DNA of 42,739 bases from Verrucomicrobiales bacterium. Lineage in GTDB: Bacteria > Verrucomicrobiota > Verrucomicrobiia > Verrucomicrobiales > DEV007. Under the pieces are notes generated by a model, which worked only from the letters and a program-made list of their open reading frames with translations, was not told the origin of the DNA and made no database searches. Positions 25,686 to 33,653 of the stretch are shown here, one piece after another; position 1 is the stretch's first letter, and every line of letters starts with the position of its first letter. The stretch spans positions 99,223 through 141,961 of the forward strand of contig DUBC01000011.1 of assembly GCA_012960505.1 (NCBI GenBank), in the 5' to 3' direction. The position numbers were made by a program, and so were the translations under genes.

Positions 25686-26946
25686 TGCCTTTTTTGGACC
25701 TGACTCTTTTTTGCATGTTCACATTCGAGGATGCAATTTTCCACACACCATTTTCAATGGCGAGTGCATAATCAGCTTCATATTCGTTTGTGCGTAAGTG
25801 ATTATGGCCCCAGTGCCGTACGGTGCCATGGACTTGCCAACTGCAAGAGACTTGATGCTGTTCATGACCCTCGTTCTCGATAGTTTGAATGTTAAGATAT
25901 TCGATTCGATTAACGCGAGAAACCGCCCCTCCTTCATCGCGCATTATGAGGCTCTGATAAATGTCCTCATAGAGTGGCCCTACAAGGCTTTGAGTTACAG
26001 ATTTCGCAAGGTTATTATATATGGCGTCTTCAGTTTCTGATTCGAAAGCTCTATAAATGCCTCGATGAAGTTTTGTGAATGTGTCTTTTGTGCCTTCTGT
26101 GTCAAGTTCAGGGGCCTTGAGTCTATGAGAAAGGTTGACGGGAACCTTTAAATAGTCCTTACAAATGATCGAGCAGAACAAAGTGATTATGAGGACCGCG
26201 ATTTTTGACAGGATGTTTGCTTGGGTGGCTTTAATGATGAACAAAATGAGCCCTGCAAATAATATCAAAATTGAGGCTAATGGAACATTGATTGGGGCTC
26301 CTGTTGTTTTAGTTACAATGATTGGATTTTCTGTAAAAACTTTTGGCTCTGCATGCCATATGAATTCCGGCTCGGTTTTTGTTATGTATAAGGGTTGGGC
26401 TTCACCTTCTACAAAGATTAGCATGTCCAAAACATTAGGATTGTGTGAAACGGTTTCAAGGCTTTGGGGATCCTTGACGGTGATGGGTTCATCAGCGAAC
26501 CAGAGTCCCCATCCGAATTTAATTTTCTTAACATCTTCTTTGATTGGGTAATTAAACTTCAATTTTGCCATCGTCAGGTCTGTGGTTTCCCCAAGATGTG
26601 AAACTTCATCCATCTCTTCGAATTTCAGCCATTCCAGTTCTGGGGGTTTTCTGAGTCCGTTAATTGTAACTGGGCAAGTGTCATTGAAGAATGATTCGAT
26701 GTTTTTTCTATCACTCTTTTCATTGGGACGTTCTTTGCCGTCGCCATAATTTAGATGTTGAAGGGGAGGGAACAGGAATGTAGCGATCCATAATTCGATA
26801 ACTAATTTGTCTTCTTTTAGTTCAATGTCTGGATAGAGATTAGTTTGGAAGGTGTGAGCTTGAGATTCACTTAGGCTCAGAAGAGTAAATATTAATGAGC
26901 TGGCGAGCAGTCCCTTGAAGGATTCTTTTACAGAATGAAAATTCAT
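25651..26946 (-). CDS. Uncharacterised exported/membrane protein of the ABC module
   Basis: I do not recognise a family for this 431-residue protein. It has a signal peptide (LLASSLIFTLLSLSESQAHT) and a soluble extracytoplasmic region (about 32-215) with strand-rich sequence. Two TM segments follow (about 222-242 INVPLASILILFAGLILFII, and 247-265), then a C-terminal domain of about 165 residues containing LHRGIYRAFESETEDAIYNNLAKS and a SCSWQVHGTVRHWGHNHLRTNEYEADYAL stretch resembling small alpha-beta sheet domains. It is the first gene of the minus-strand group and overlaps the ATPase by 35 bases, so a dedicated role with that transporter is likely. It could be a substrate receptor or regulator. 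Confidence 0.75.
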   Translation of the reverse strand: MNFHSVKESFKGLLASSLIFTLLSLSESQAHTFQTNLYPDIELKEDKLVIELWIATFLFPPLQHLNYGDGKERPNEKSDRKNIESFFNDTCPVTINGLRKPPELEWLKFEEMDEVSHLGETTDLTMAKLKFNYPIKEDVKKIKFGWGLWFADEPITVKDPQSLETVSHNPNVLDMLIFVEGEAQPLYITKTEPEFIWHAEPKVFTENPIIVTKTTGAPINVPLASILILFAGLILFIIKATQANILSKIAVLIITLFCSIICKDYLKVPVNLSHRLKAPELDTEGTKDTFTKLHRGIYRAFESETEDAIYNNLAKSVTQSLVGPLYEDIYQSLIMRDEGGAVSRVNRIEYLNIQTIENEGHEQHQVSCSWQVHGTVRHWGHNHLRTNEYEADYALAIENGVWKIASSNVNMQKRVRSKKGNEGKFNSDQKS

Positions 26947-27049
26947 TTATTATATGCAATTATGCATTTCAATGTTCTGACTGCAAGGTAGCGTGCATTA
27001 TGTCTTGTTGGACAATGTATATTCGATAGTTCATATTAGCGCGACTCAA

Positions 27050-27631
27050 ATGAGGCTTATTCAAATTATTACTACATTTCCTTTTATGGTAATTTTTTAT
27101 CTTTGCATGATCTGCGAGGAGTCTTTTTCTGTCGAAACTAAATATACAGAGCCTGAGGTGAAAGAGGCAAGATTCGACAAGGACACAGTGAACCTTTTGA
27201 AGGTGGATCGAGATAAGTTGGCTTCTAGCGTCGCTGCCTATGTGGTCAATTCAATTGAGGGGGGCGCTGATGGCATTGCTTTGGACGCTGCGAGAAGGTT
27301 ACTTGGATTTGCTTTGCATTTGAGTCCACGCAATAGAGACGCTGTCATTGCCAATTATCAATTCAAGAAGGGCTTACCGAGAAAAAAAATAGAACCAGAA
27401 TATAGCCCCGTTACCTTGGCTGAAGTTTTGCAATCAAGGGCCACGTTTTTGATTAAAAATGGAGGCGACTTAAATGTGGCTCTTGCCGGATATATGCTTT
27501 CTGTCGCTGTGCAGGTTGATTCGACTAACGAGACTGCAATTTATGAGCTAGAAATGTACAGGAAGGACATCGGGGAGATCGATTGGTCCTCTTTGATCGG
27601 TGAGAGACTAAAGGACAAAGTCCCTAAATAG
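27050..27631 (+). CDS. Small secreted protein, TPR-like helical content, unknown function
   Basis: ATG 27050 is chosen because it starts directly at a signal peptide (MRLIQIITTFPFMVIFYLCM); a GTG at 26993 would add 19 unlikely residues. The 193-residue product is helix-rich after the signal. GIALDAARRLLGFALHLSPRNRDAV and GYMLSVAVQVDSTNETAIYEL look like two TPR-like or Sel1-like helical hairpins, inferred from pattern only. It is divergent from the ABC module's first gene and could share its control region with it. No catalytic motif is visible. Confidence 0.72.
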   Translation: MRLIQIITTFPFMVIFYLCMICEESFSVETKYTEPEVKEARFDKDTVNLLKVDRDKLASSVAAYVVNSIEGGADGIALDAARRLLGFALHLSPRNRDAVIANYQFKKGLPRKKIEPEYSPVTLAEVLQSRATFLIKNGGDLNVALAGYMLSVAVQVDSTNETAIYELEMYRKDIGEIDWSSLIGERLKDKVPK

Positions 27632-27715
27632 ATTTCGCGCCTTCAAATGTGATAAAGTGTCTTATTGGTAAGGTTTAGCTTGATCTGAGTCTCATAAATC
27701 CGTTTTCATGTATTG

Positions 27716-29422
27716 ATGAAGACTTTACTGGTTTCTTTTCTTGTTCTTGTCCACGCACTGAGCGCTTTGGCTAAGGATTCAGAAGTTTGGGTTTACTTTG
27801 GTACCTATACCCGGGAAAAAGATAGCGAAGGCATTTATGTCTCTAAACTCAATCTCGATACTGGTAGTCTGTCAAAACCAACTCTTGCTGCAGAAGGTGA
27901 TAACCCGTCTTTCTTGACTATTCTCCCCGACAGTCGACGTCTTGTCGCTGTTGAGGAGACAAATGACTATGAGGGTAAATCGAGTGGTTCACTTGCTTCC
28001 TATATAATAGACCAATCCAATGGATCATTGCGTCTAATAAATCGCGTTCCCACCGATGGAGGTGCCCCTTGTCATATTTCGGCAGACCCCTCAGGAAGAT
28101 ATGTTTTCTTTGCTAATTATGTTGGAGGCAGCATCGGATCCGCATCAGTTTCAGCTGATGGGGTCCTTGGACTCTCTTCCTTTTCGCAGCATAGAGGATC
28201 AAGTGTCTTGCCACGTCAGAAGTCTCCTCATGCCCATTCTATTGATCTTGATCCTAGTGGAAAATTCATTGTGTGTGCTGACCTGGGGCTAGATAAGCTA
28301 ATGATCTATAAGTATGACTCAAGCAATGGAAAATTAGCTGCCAATGATTTTGCGTTTGCCAAAGTTAAACTTGGAAATGGGCCAAGGCATTTCGTTTTCT
28401 CTAATGACGGGAAGTATGGCTTTACAAATAATGAGATTACATCATCAGTGGCCGCCTTTTCTTTTGATTCTTTATCAGGAAAAATTAGAGAGCTGCAAAC
28501 GTTGAGTACAATCCCCGGAGAGTGGGCTAAGAAACGCAACTCAACGGCTGAATTGCTTATGCACCCCAGTGGTAGATTTCTTTACTGTTCTAATAGGGGG
28601 CATGACAGCATTGCTGCCTATGCATTGGATCCTGTTACTGGCGAAATGAGCTTAGTTGAAGTTCAGGTCCTTGGAGTGAAGACTCCTCGCGGTTTTGGCA
28701 TTGATCCGAGCGGCCGGTACCTCATTGCGGGTGGTCAGAACAGTAATGATGTTAGAGTGTTCAGGATTAATGCAAAGAGCGGAGAGCTGAGCCCGGTAGG
28801 CCCTCCTGTTTCAGTGCCTTGTCCAGTATGTGTCCAGTTCTTGGTTCCTTCCGGTGGTGAATTTAAATCAATATTTGATGGAAAATCAATGAAGGGCTGG
28901 AAAGGGAGTGATTGGTTTCGTGTGGAGGATGGAGCGATCGTTGCGGGTAGTCTAAAGAAGAATGTGCCTAAGAATCAATTTCTCGTGACTGAAAAGTCTT
29001 ATGGTGACTTTGATATGAAATTTAAGGCTAAGCTAGTGGGCCAAGGCAAGAACGCGGGAGTTCAATTCTGGAGTGAGCGGATTCCTAATCATCATGAGAT
29101 GAAGGGGTTTCAATGTGACATTGGAACCATGGGAAAGGTTTCAATCTGGGGGGCTTTGTATGATGAGTCTAGGCGCGGTAAATTTTTAGATGAAGTTCCG
29201 TTACCGACGCAGAAGCTCACCGATATTAATGGATGGAACCAATTCCGAATCAGGGCCGAAGGAAATGTAATCACTATTTGGGTCAACGGAGCCCTGGCCA
29301 CAAAGTATTATGAAAATGGTAAAGAGTCCGACATACCTAGGAATGGGAGGTTTGGATTGCAGATTCATTCCGGACCGCCCGCCGAGGCATGGTACAAAGA
29401 CATTGAGGTGCTGGAGCTTTAA
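27716..29422 (+). CDS. Secreted fusion of YbhE-type lactonase propeller and DUF1080 domain
   Basis: ATG 27716 is preferred to the adjacent TTG; a signal peptide follows (TLLVSFLVLVHALSALA). Residues about 22-380 form a seven-bladed beta-propeller of the 6-phosphogluconolactonase/YbhE family: YFGTYTREKDSEGIYVSKL, VAVEETNDYEGK, GGAPCHISADPSGRYVFFANY, SPHAHSIDLDPSGKFIVCADL and LGNGPRHFVFSNDGKYGF. Residues about 385-568 form a DUF1080/3-keto-disaccharide-hydrolase domain of concanavalin-like fold (FKSIFDGKSMKGWKGSDWF, GVQFWSERIPNHHEMKGFQCDI, GRFGLQIHSGPP). DUF1080 enzymes cleave 3-keto-glycosides, so the fusion may hydrolyse an oxidised sugar and open its lactone, but this is inference. A sodium/solute symporter gene follows after 54 bases. 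Confidence 0.9.
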   Translation: MKTLLVSFLVLVHALSALAKDSEVWVYFGTYTREKDSEGIYVSKLNLDTGSLSKPTLAAEGDNPSFLTILPDSRRLVAVEETNDYEGKSSGSLASYIIDQSNGSLRLINRVPTDGGAPCHISADPSGRYVFFANYVGGSIGSASVSADGVLGLSSFSQHRGSSVLPRQKSPHAHSIDLDPSGKFIVCADLGLDKLMIYKYDSSNGKLAANDFAFAKVKLGNGPRHFVFSNDGKYGFTNNEITSSVAAFSFDSLSGKIRELQTLSTIPGEWAKKRNSTAELLMHPSGRFLYCSNRGHDSIAAYALDPVTGEMSLVEVQVLGVKTPRGFGIDPSGRYLIAGGQNSNDVRVFRINAKSGELSPVGPPVSVPCPVCVQFLVPSGGEFKSIFDGKSMKGWKGSDWFRVEDGAIVAGSLKKNVPKNQFLVTEKSYGDFDMKFKAKLVGQGKNAGVQFWSERIPNHHEMKGFQCDIGTMGKVSIWGALYDESRRGKFLDEVPLPTQKLTDINGWNQFRIRAEGNVITIWVNGALATKYYENGKESDIPRNGRFGLQIHSGPPAEAWYKDIEVLEL

Positions 29423-29476
29423 TGTATTGATTTTTTTACACTTTAAGGAAAACATAAATTATAATCCCACACTCTT

Positions 29477-31096
29477 ATGATTCAGATCATTGCGTTTTTA
29501 ATTTTCACTGGGCTCGTTGGTTTCTTTTCATGGCGAGCGACTCGACGTGACAGTCACAGCACTGCTACCGGATATTTTCTTGCCGGTCGTAGTCTACCTT
29601 GGATCGTTGTGGGATGCTCATTGCTTTTGACGAACCTGTCCACGGAGCAACTTGTCGGATTGAATGGAGGAGCCTTTGCTAACGGAATGCAGGTCATGGC
29701 CTGGGAAGTTTGGTCTTCAATCGCCATTGTGCTGATGGCGCTAGTTTTCCTGCCGCGGTACCTCAAGGGCGGTGTGGCCACCGTGTCAGCCTTTCTTGAG
29801 AGGCGCTATTCCAAGCCTGTCGGCACTGCTGTATCTGTATTGCTGTTGCTATCCCTGCTGACAAACTTACTGCCTTTTGTATTGTATTCTGGGGCCCTGT
29901 TCATGATTAAAGTATTCAATATTGAGCAAATTTTGAATATTGAGCATGCTCAAGCGCTTTGGATCACTGTTATTGCCCTTGGTGTGGTGGGGAGCTTTTA
30001 CGCTATATTTGGCGGGCTCAAGGCAGTTGCGATTTCCGATACTTTTAATGGTATTGGGCTGTTATTTGGAGGTCTTTTGATACCGGTTCTGGGTCTCATT
30101 TATTTGGGCAATGAATTTGGAGGAGGAGGAGGTTTCGGTGCTGGTATATCTTATCTCACAGAGAATCATCCAGAGAGGCTCTCTCCTATTGGTAAGGAAG
30201 ATGAGAACATTCCTTTTTCTACTCTCTTTACCGGAATGCTTCTCATTACAACTTATTACTGGTGCACGAATCAGGCAATTGTGCAGCGAACGTTCGCCTC
30301 AAAAAGTTTGGCGGAGGGGCAAAAAGGAGTCCTCTTTGCTGCAGGGATGAAGCTATTGGGCCCTCTTTACTTAGTTCTGCCAGGAATCATAGCATGGCAT
30401 ATGTTTGGAGACACTATTCAACCGGATGATTCTTACGGTGCGCTGGTGGACAAAGTTTTACCTGCCCCTTTAGTTGGTTTTTTTGCTGCGGTGATTTTTG
30501 GTGCGATTCTAAGTTCATTTAATTCGAGTCTGAACAGTGCGGCTACTTTGTTTAGCATTGATATCTACAAGGGTTGGATCAAGAAGGGCGCCACGGATCA
30601 ACAGATGGTGAAAGTCGGTAAGCTTTTCGGGATAGTGATAGCGATTGGTGCGATTGTGCTGGCGCCAATGATTGATGTGCTTAAAGGGGCAGGCTTTGAT
30701 GGGCTTTTTGATCTAATGAAGAATCTGGCTGCTCTTTATAATATTCCATTATTGGCCGTAGTTTTGATGGGTATATTCCATAAAAAAGTTACTTCAGCAG
30801 GAGCAATGTCTGCGATCATTATAGGGTTCGTTTTTTGGGGGTACTTTGGTCTGTATAAGGAGAATAATTTATTTGGCTATAAAATGCATTGGCTGCATTT
30901 GGCTGCTATCAACTTCGTGTTGATATCCGCCATAATGATTATCATGGCTATGATTCAGCCGCGAGAGAAGGCTTACGAGCAGACGTACACCAATGATGTT
31001 GATATTACTCCTTGGAAATGGGCCAAGGCATGCGGGATAATCATCCTGGTGCTCATAGCTTTGATGTATTGGGGGATGTCCTTTTTTGGAGTCTAA
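29477..31096 (+). CDS. Sodium/solute symporter (SLC5/SSS family, SGLT-like)
   Basis: The 539-residue membrane protein has about 14 hydrophobic segments of the SSS family, which uses the sodium gradient to import sugars, organic acids or other small solutes. Seen: DSHSTATGYFLAGRSLPW in TM1, LLLTNLSTEQLVGLNGGAF, the SDTFNGIGLLFGGLLIPVLG stretch, TYYWCTNQAIVQRTFASKS and the sodium-site region GAILSSFNSSLNSAATLFSIDIYK in TM8-9. It is most similar in pattern to sugar-transporting SGLT-like members. The lactonase-DUF1080 gene directly upstream suggests the cargo is a product of that enzyme. It overlaps the convergent split-barrel gene by four bases. Confidence 0.93.
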   Translation: MIQIIAFLIFTGLVGFFSWRATRRDSHSTATGYFLAGRSLPWIVVGCSLLLTNLSTEQLVGLNGGAFANGMQVMAWEVWSSIAIVLMALVFLPRYLKGGVATVSAFLERRYSKPVGTAVSVLLLLSLLTNLLPFVLYSGALFMIKVFNIEQILNIEHAQALWITVIALGVVGSFYAIFGGLKAVAISDTFNGIGLLFGGLLIPVLGLIYLGNEFGGGGGFGAGISYLTENHPERLSPIGKEDENIPFSTLFTGMLLITTYYWCTNQAIVQRTFASKSLAEGQKGVLFAAGMKLLGPLYLVLPGIIAWHMFGDTIQPDDSYGALVDKVLPAPLVGFFAAVIFGAILSSFNSSLNSAATLFSIDIYKGWIKKGATDQQMVKVGKLFGIVIAIGAIVLAPMIDVLKGAGFDGLFDLMKNLAALYNIPLLAVVLMGIFHKKVTSAGAMSAIIIGFVFWGYFGLYKENNLFGYKMHWLHLAAINFVLISAIMIIMAMIQPREKAYEQTYTNDVDITPWKWAKACGIIILVLIALMYWGMSFFGV

Positions 31097-31533
31097 TTAA
31101 TCGGCACATCATAATACTCGAGTGCCCATTCCCTCATGAAGCGAACGCTTGAGGGGATGATCTTGTATATTATGAGTTCAGGATTGTCTGGGCTGCCAAG
31201 ATATTTTCTAAGGAGGACATTGGAATTCCAAATTTCCTGAATTTCGTTTTCATCTTCTAATATTTCGGCTGTGCCTGCGATTCTTACCTGATCATGATTA
31301 GGTGACATGTAGCAGAGTTCGACACTTGGGTTGGCTTCTATTTGGGCGGTCTTGTCGTAATTTTTGAGATTGGCAACATAGACTGTGAATTGGTCTGTCT
31401 TGACTGGGGAGACTGGTCTTAATCTTGGCTTGTCATTCTCTATAGTTGCCAGTTGAGGGAACTTTGCCAGTTTCATGCATTCTTTCGCGATGTCTGGAAG
31501 TTTGTCTGAATCGATTGGTTTAGTTTCTGGCAT
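31093..31533 (-). CDS. Pyridoxamine 5'-phosphate oxidase-like FMN split-barrel protein
   Basis: The 146-residue cytosolic protein has the single-domain split-barrel fold of the PNPOx-like family. A helix starts the domain (AKECMKLAKFPQLATI), followed by LRPVSPVKTDQFTVYVAN, KNYDKTAQIEANPSVELCYM, VRIAGTAEILEDENEI and a C-terminal strand ending FMREWALEYYDVP. Such proteins bind FMN or F420 and act as oxidoreductases or stress proteins. The precise reaction cannot be assigned and it is not a true PdxH. It is convergent with the symporter gene (four-base overlap). Confidence 0.82.
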   Translation of the reverse strand: MPETKPIDSDKLPDIAKECMKLAKFPQLATIENDKPRLRPVSPVKTDQFTVYVANLKNYDKTAQIEANPSVELCYMSPNHDQVRIAGTAEILEDENEIQEIWNSNVLLRKYLGSPDNPELIIYKIIPSSVRFMREWALEYYDVPIN

Positions 31534-31590
31534 TTTTATTTGTGATGAGTAATAACCTTATTACTCAATTCTTATAGGATAAGTCAATCA

Positions 31591-32229
31591 ATGCGCCTCA
31601 TTTGGATATTATTTGTTTTAGCAATAGCTTTTACCATTCCTTTCATGGTCTGGGGGGGCACCTTTGAGGAGACCTTCACGGTTGAGGGTGGGGTCACTTG
31701 GTTAGAGGAATGGGGGTCTTGGGCTTGGCTCGCTGGTATTGTTTTATTGTTATTGGATTTAGTTCTTCCAATACCTGGTACTGCAGTGATGAGTGCCCTT
31801 GGTATGATCTATGGCTCAATGATTGGGGGCTTGATAGGGACACTAGGATCAATTCTTTCCGGATTACTTGCTTATGGTCTTTGCCGTGCCTTCGGCCTTA
31901 AAATTGCGGAAAGGATTGCGGGTGCGTCAGCTCTTGAAAAAAGCAGAACCATATTTGCCAAGACTGGCGGTTGGATTGTGGTTCTATCTAGGTGGTTACC
32001 TATAATGCCTGAGGTCGTTTCTTGCATGGCTGGCTTATCAAGAATGTCATTAAAAATCTTCCTTTCGGCTTTGGTTGTGGGGTGCTTGCCTCTAGCTTTT
32101 ACTTTTTCTGTGATTGGTGATACTGGACGAGAGCATCCGAGGTTAACTCTGGCACTCAGTGTACTCGCTCCTGCTGTGATATGGCTGGTCGTTAGGCCTC
32201 TTCTATTGAGGAGCTCGAGAGAAACGTGA
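31591..32229 (+). CDS. VTT/DedA-like (TVP38/TMEM64 family) membrane protein
   Basis: The 212-residue inner-membrane protein has a TM at the N-terminus, about four to five further hydrophobic segments and VTT-domain features: DLVLPIPGTAVMSALGMIYG (re-entrant loop), then LGSILSGLLAYGLCRAFG and SRWLPIMPEVVSCMAGLSRM in the second re-entrant region. VTT/DedA proteins are implicated in lipid scrambling and carrier recycling. The extracytoplasmic segment after TM1 (residues about 24-45) is Glu/Trp-rich. It stands alone on the plus strand, 57 bases from the divergent split-barrel gene. Confidence 0.85.
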   Translation: MRLIWILFVLAIAFTIPFMVWGGTFEETFTVEGGVTWLEEWGSWAWLAGIVLLLLDLVLPIPGTAVMSALGMIYGSMIGGLIGTLGSILSGLLAYGLCRAFGLKIAERIAGASALEKSRTIFAKTGGWIVVLSRWLPIMPEVVSCMAGLSRMSLKIFLSALVVGCLPLAFTFSVIGDTGREHPRLTLALSVLAPAVIWLVVRPLLLRSSRET

Positions 32230-32357
32230 GAATATTGTCATCTTTAGACAATTAAAAAGGTGCAGTGCCGCTTGATATAATGAACTAAGACTCGTAATCT
32301 CAATTTAATATAGAACTTTAGCTGCTAGTAACACACTATGGAATTTAGTCAGAAATA

Positions 32358-33647
32358 ATGAATTTCGTTAAATTTTTATCTTTCGCATTAATTGCTTCTT
32401 GTTTCATAACCAACGGATCCTTTGCTGGTCCTATTGAGCAACTCAAAGAAAGGGAAAGGAAAGTTAAGAAGGTCGTTTCAGAGTCAATGTCCGCAGTTGT
32501 GGCCGTTGTTGGTGATGACCAGCCTGCGACTGGTAGCGGGGTCATTGTGAGTGAGGATGGGTTGATAATGACGGCTGGTCATGTGACGGAAGCTGCAGGG
32601 AAGAAGCTCACTATTATTTTTCCTGATGGAAGAAGCGTGAAGGGAGAGTCACTCGGAGCAAACAGGTCTCGTGATGCTGGCCTTGCCAGGATAACGGAGG
32701 AAGGTAAGTGGCCATTTGCTAAGATAGGTGATTCCAAGAAAGCTAAACTAGGGGACTGGTTAATAGCGATGGGGCATCCAGGCGGATATGATTTAAATCG
32801 AAGCCCGCCAATTCGATTGGGTCGTCTCATAAGTAGTGGAACTATGGGAATGCTGAGGACCGATTGCACTTTGGTTGGAGGCGATTCGGGAGGACCTCTT
32901 TTTAACCTCGAAGGGGAGGTCATAGGTATTCACTCTTCGATAGGAGGGAGCCTAGCAGAGAATCGGCACGTTCCATCTGCTGTCTTTAAATCAGGTTGGG
33001 ATAGAATGTTGGCTGGCGAAATATGGGGAAGTCTTGGAATGATGGCTGCTGGAGTTGATCCTGATAGGCCAATGCTTGGAGTTAGAATGAATGAGTCTGA
33101 TGGCAATGTGATTGTTGATAAGGTTTACGCCAATTCTCCTGCGCAGAAAGCAGGGATCATGAATGGAGACCAGATACTGAGCGTTGATGGGATTGAGGCT
33201 GATCAAATGTCCGACATCGTTGAGAAGGTTGCATCTAGCAAAGCAGGGAATGAAATTGAGATACAGGTCAGGAGAGGGGAAGAAGAAAAGACTTTTTCAG
33301 TGAGACTCGTCAGTTGGGAGGATCTTGCCTCGGGCCTAGGAAAGGAACAGGAAAATACACCACCTTCGCCTGATAAGCCGAGCCGGCCAGAGCTCGGAGT
33401 CATTCTTGATTCTGAAGCTGAAGCTGAAGGAGCTGTCGTATTTGAAGTCATTGAGAATTCGCTCGCCGCTTCTTCAGGCTTTATGGCTGGCGATGTGGTG
33501 AAAGAGATTAATGGTGCTAGGATTAAGAGCGCTGAGGAAATGGCGTCGTCGATACGGTCAGCTGAGCTAGGGAAGTTGATTCGTTTTGCTGTTCAACGAA
33601 AAGGACAGGAGGGATTGTTGGACTTTGATGTTTTATTTGGAAAGTAA
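32358..33647 (+). CDS. Secreted trypsin-like serine protease with two PDZ domains (HtrA-like)
   Basis: The 429-residue periplasmic protease has a signal peptide (FLSFALIASCFITNGSFA). The catalytic triad is complete: H75 (MTAGHV), D106 (SRDAGLARI) and S177 (GGDSGGPLF). PDZ1 spans about 238-318 (MLGVRMNESDGNVIVDKVYA, AGIMNGDQILSVDG) and PDZ2 about 345-429 (ASSGFMAGDVVKEINGARIKS). This is the DegP-type arrangement used for envelope protein quality control. A helical segment at 25-45 precedes the protease domain. The next gene, six bases downstream, is a related but active-site-defective protein, so the two are almost certainly co-translated and may work together. Confidence 0.93.
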   Translation: MNFVKFLSFALIASCFITNGSFAGPIEQLKERERKVKKVVSESMSAVVAVVGDDQPATGSGVIVSEDGLIMTAGHVTEAAGKKLTIIFPDGRSVKGESLGANRSRDAGLARITEEGKWPFAKIGDSKKAKLGDWLIAMGHPGGYDLNRSPPIRLGRLISSGTMGMLRTDCTLVGGDSGGPLFNLEGEVIGIHSSIGGSLAENRHVPSAVFKSGWDRMLAGEIWGSLGMMAAGVDPDRPMLGVRMNESDGNVIVDKVYANSPAQKAGIMNGDQILSVDGIEADQMSDIVEKVASSKAGNEIEIQVRRGEEEKTFSVRLVSWEDLASGLGKEQENTPPSPDKPSRPELGVILDSEAEAEGAVVFEVIENSLAASSGFMAGDVVKEINGARIKSAEEMASSIRSAELGKLIRFAVQRKGQEGLLDFDVLFGK

Positions 33648-33653
33648 AAGGCA

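Noticed and set aside
26993..27049. GTG start extending the 193-residue secreted protein by 19 residues
   Set aside because: The added residues would push the signal peptide inwards; ATG 27050 begins exactly at it.
32275..32280. TATAAT box as promoter of the serine protease gene
   Set aside because: No -35 element lies at 16-18 bases; the nearest TTAGACA is about 26 bases away. Too weak to list.
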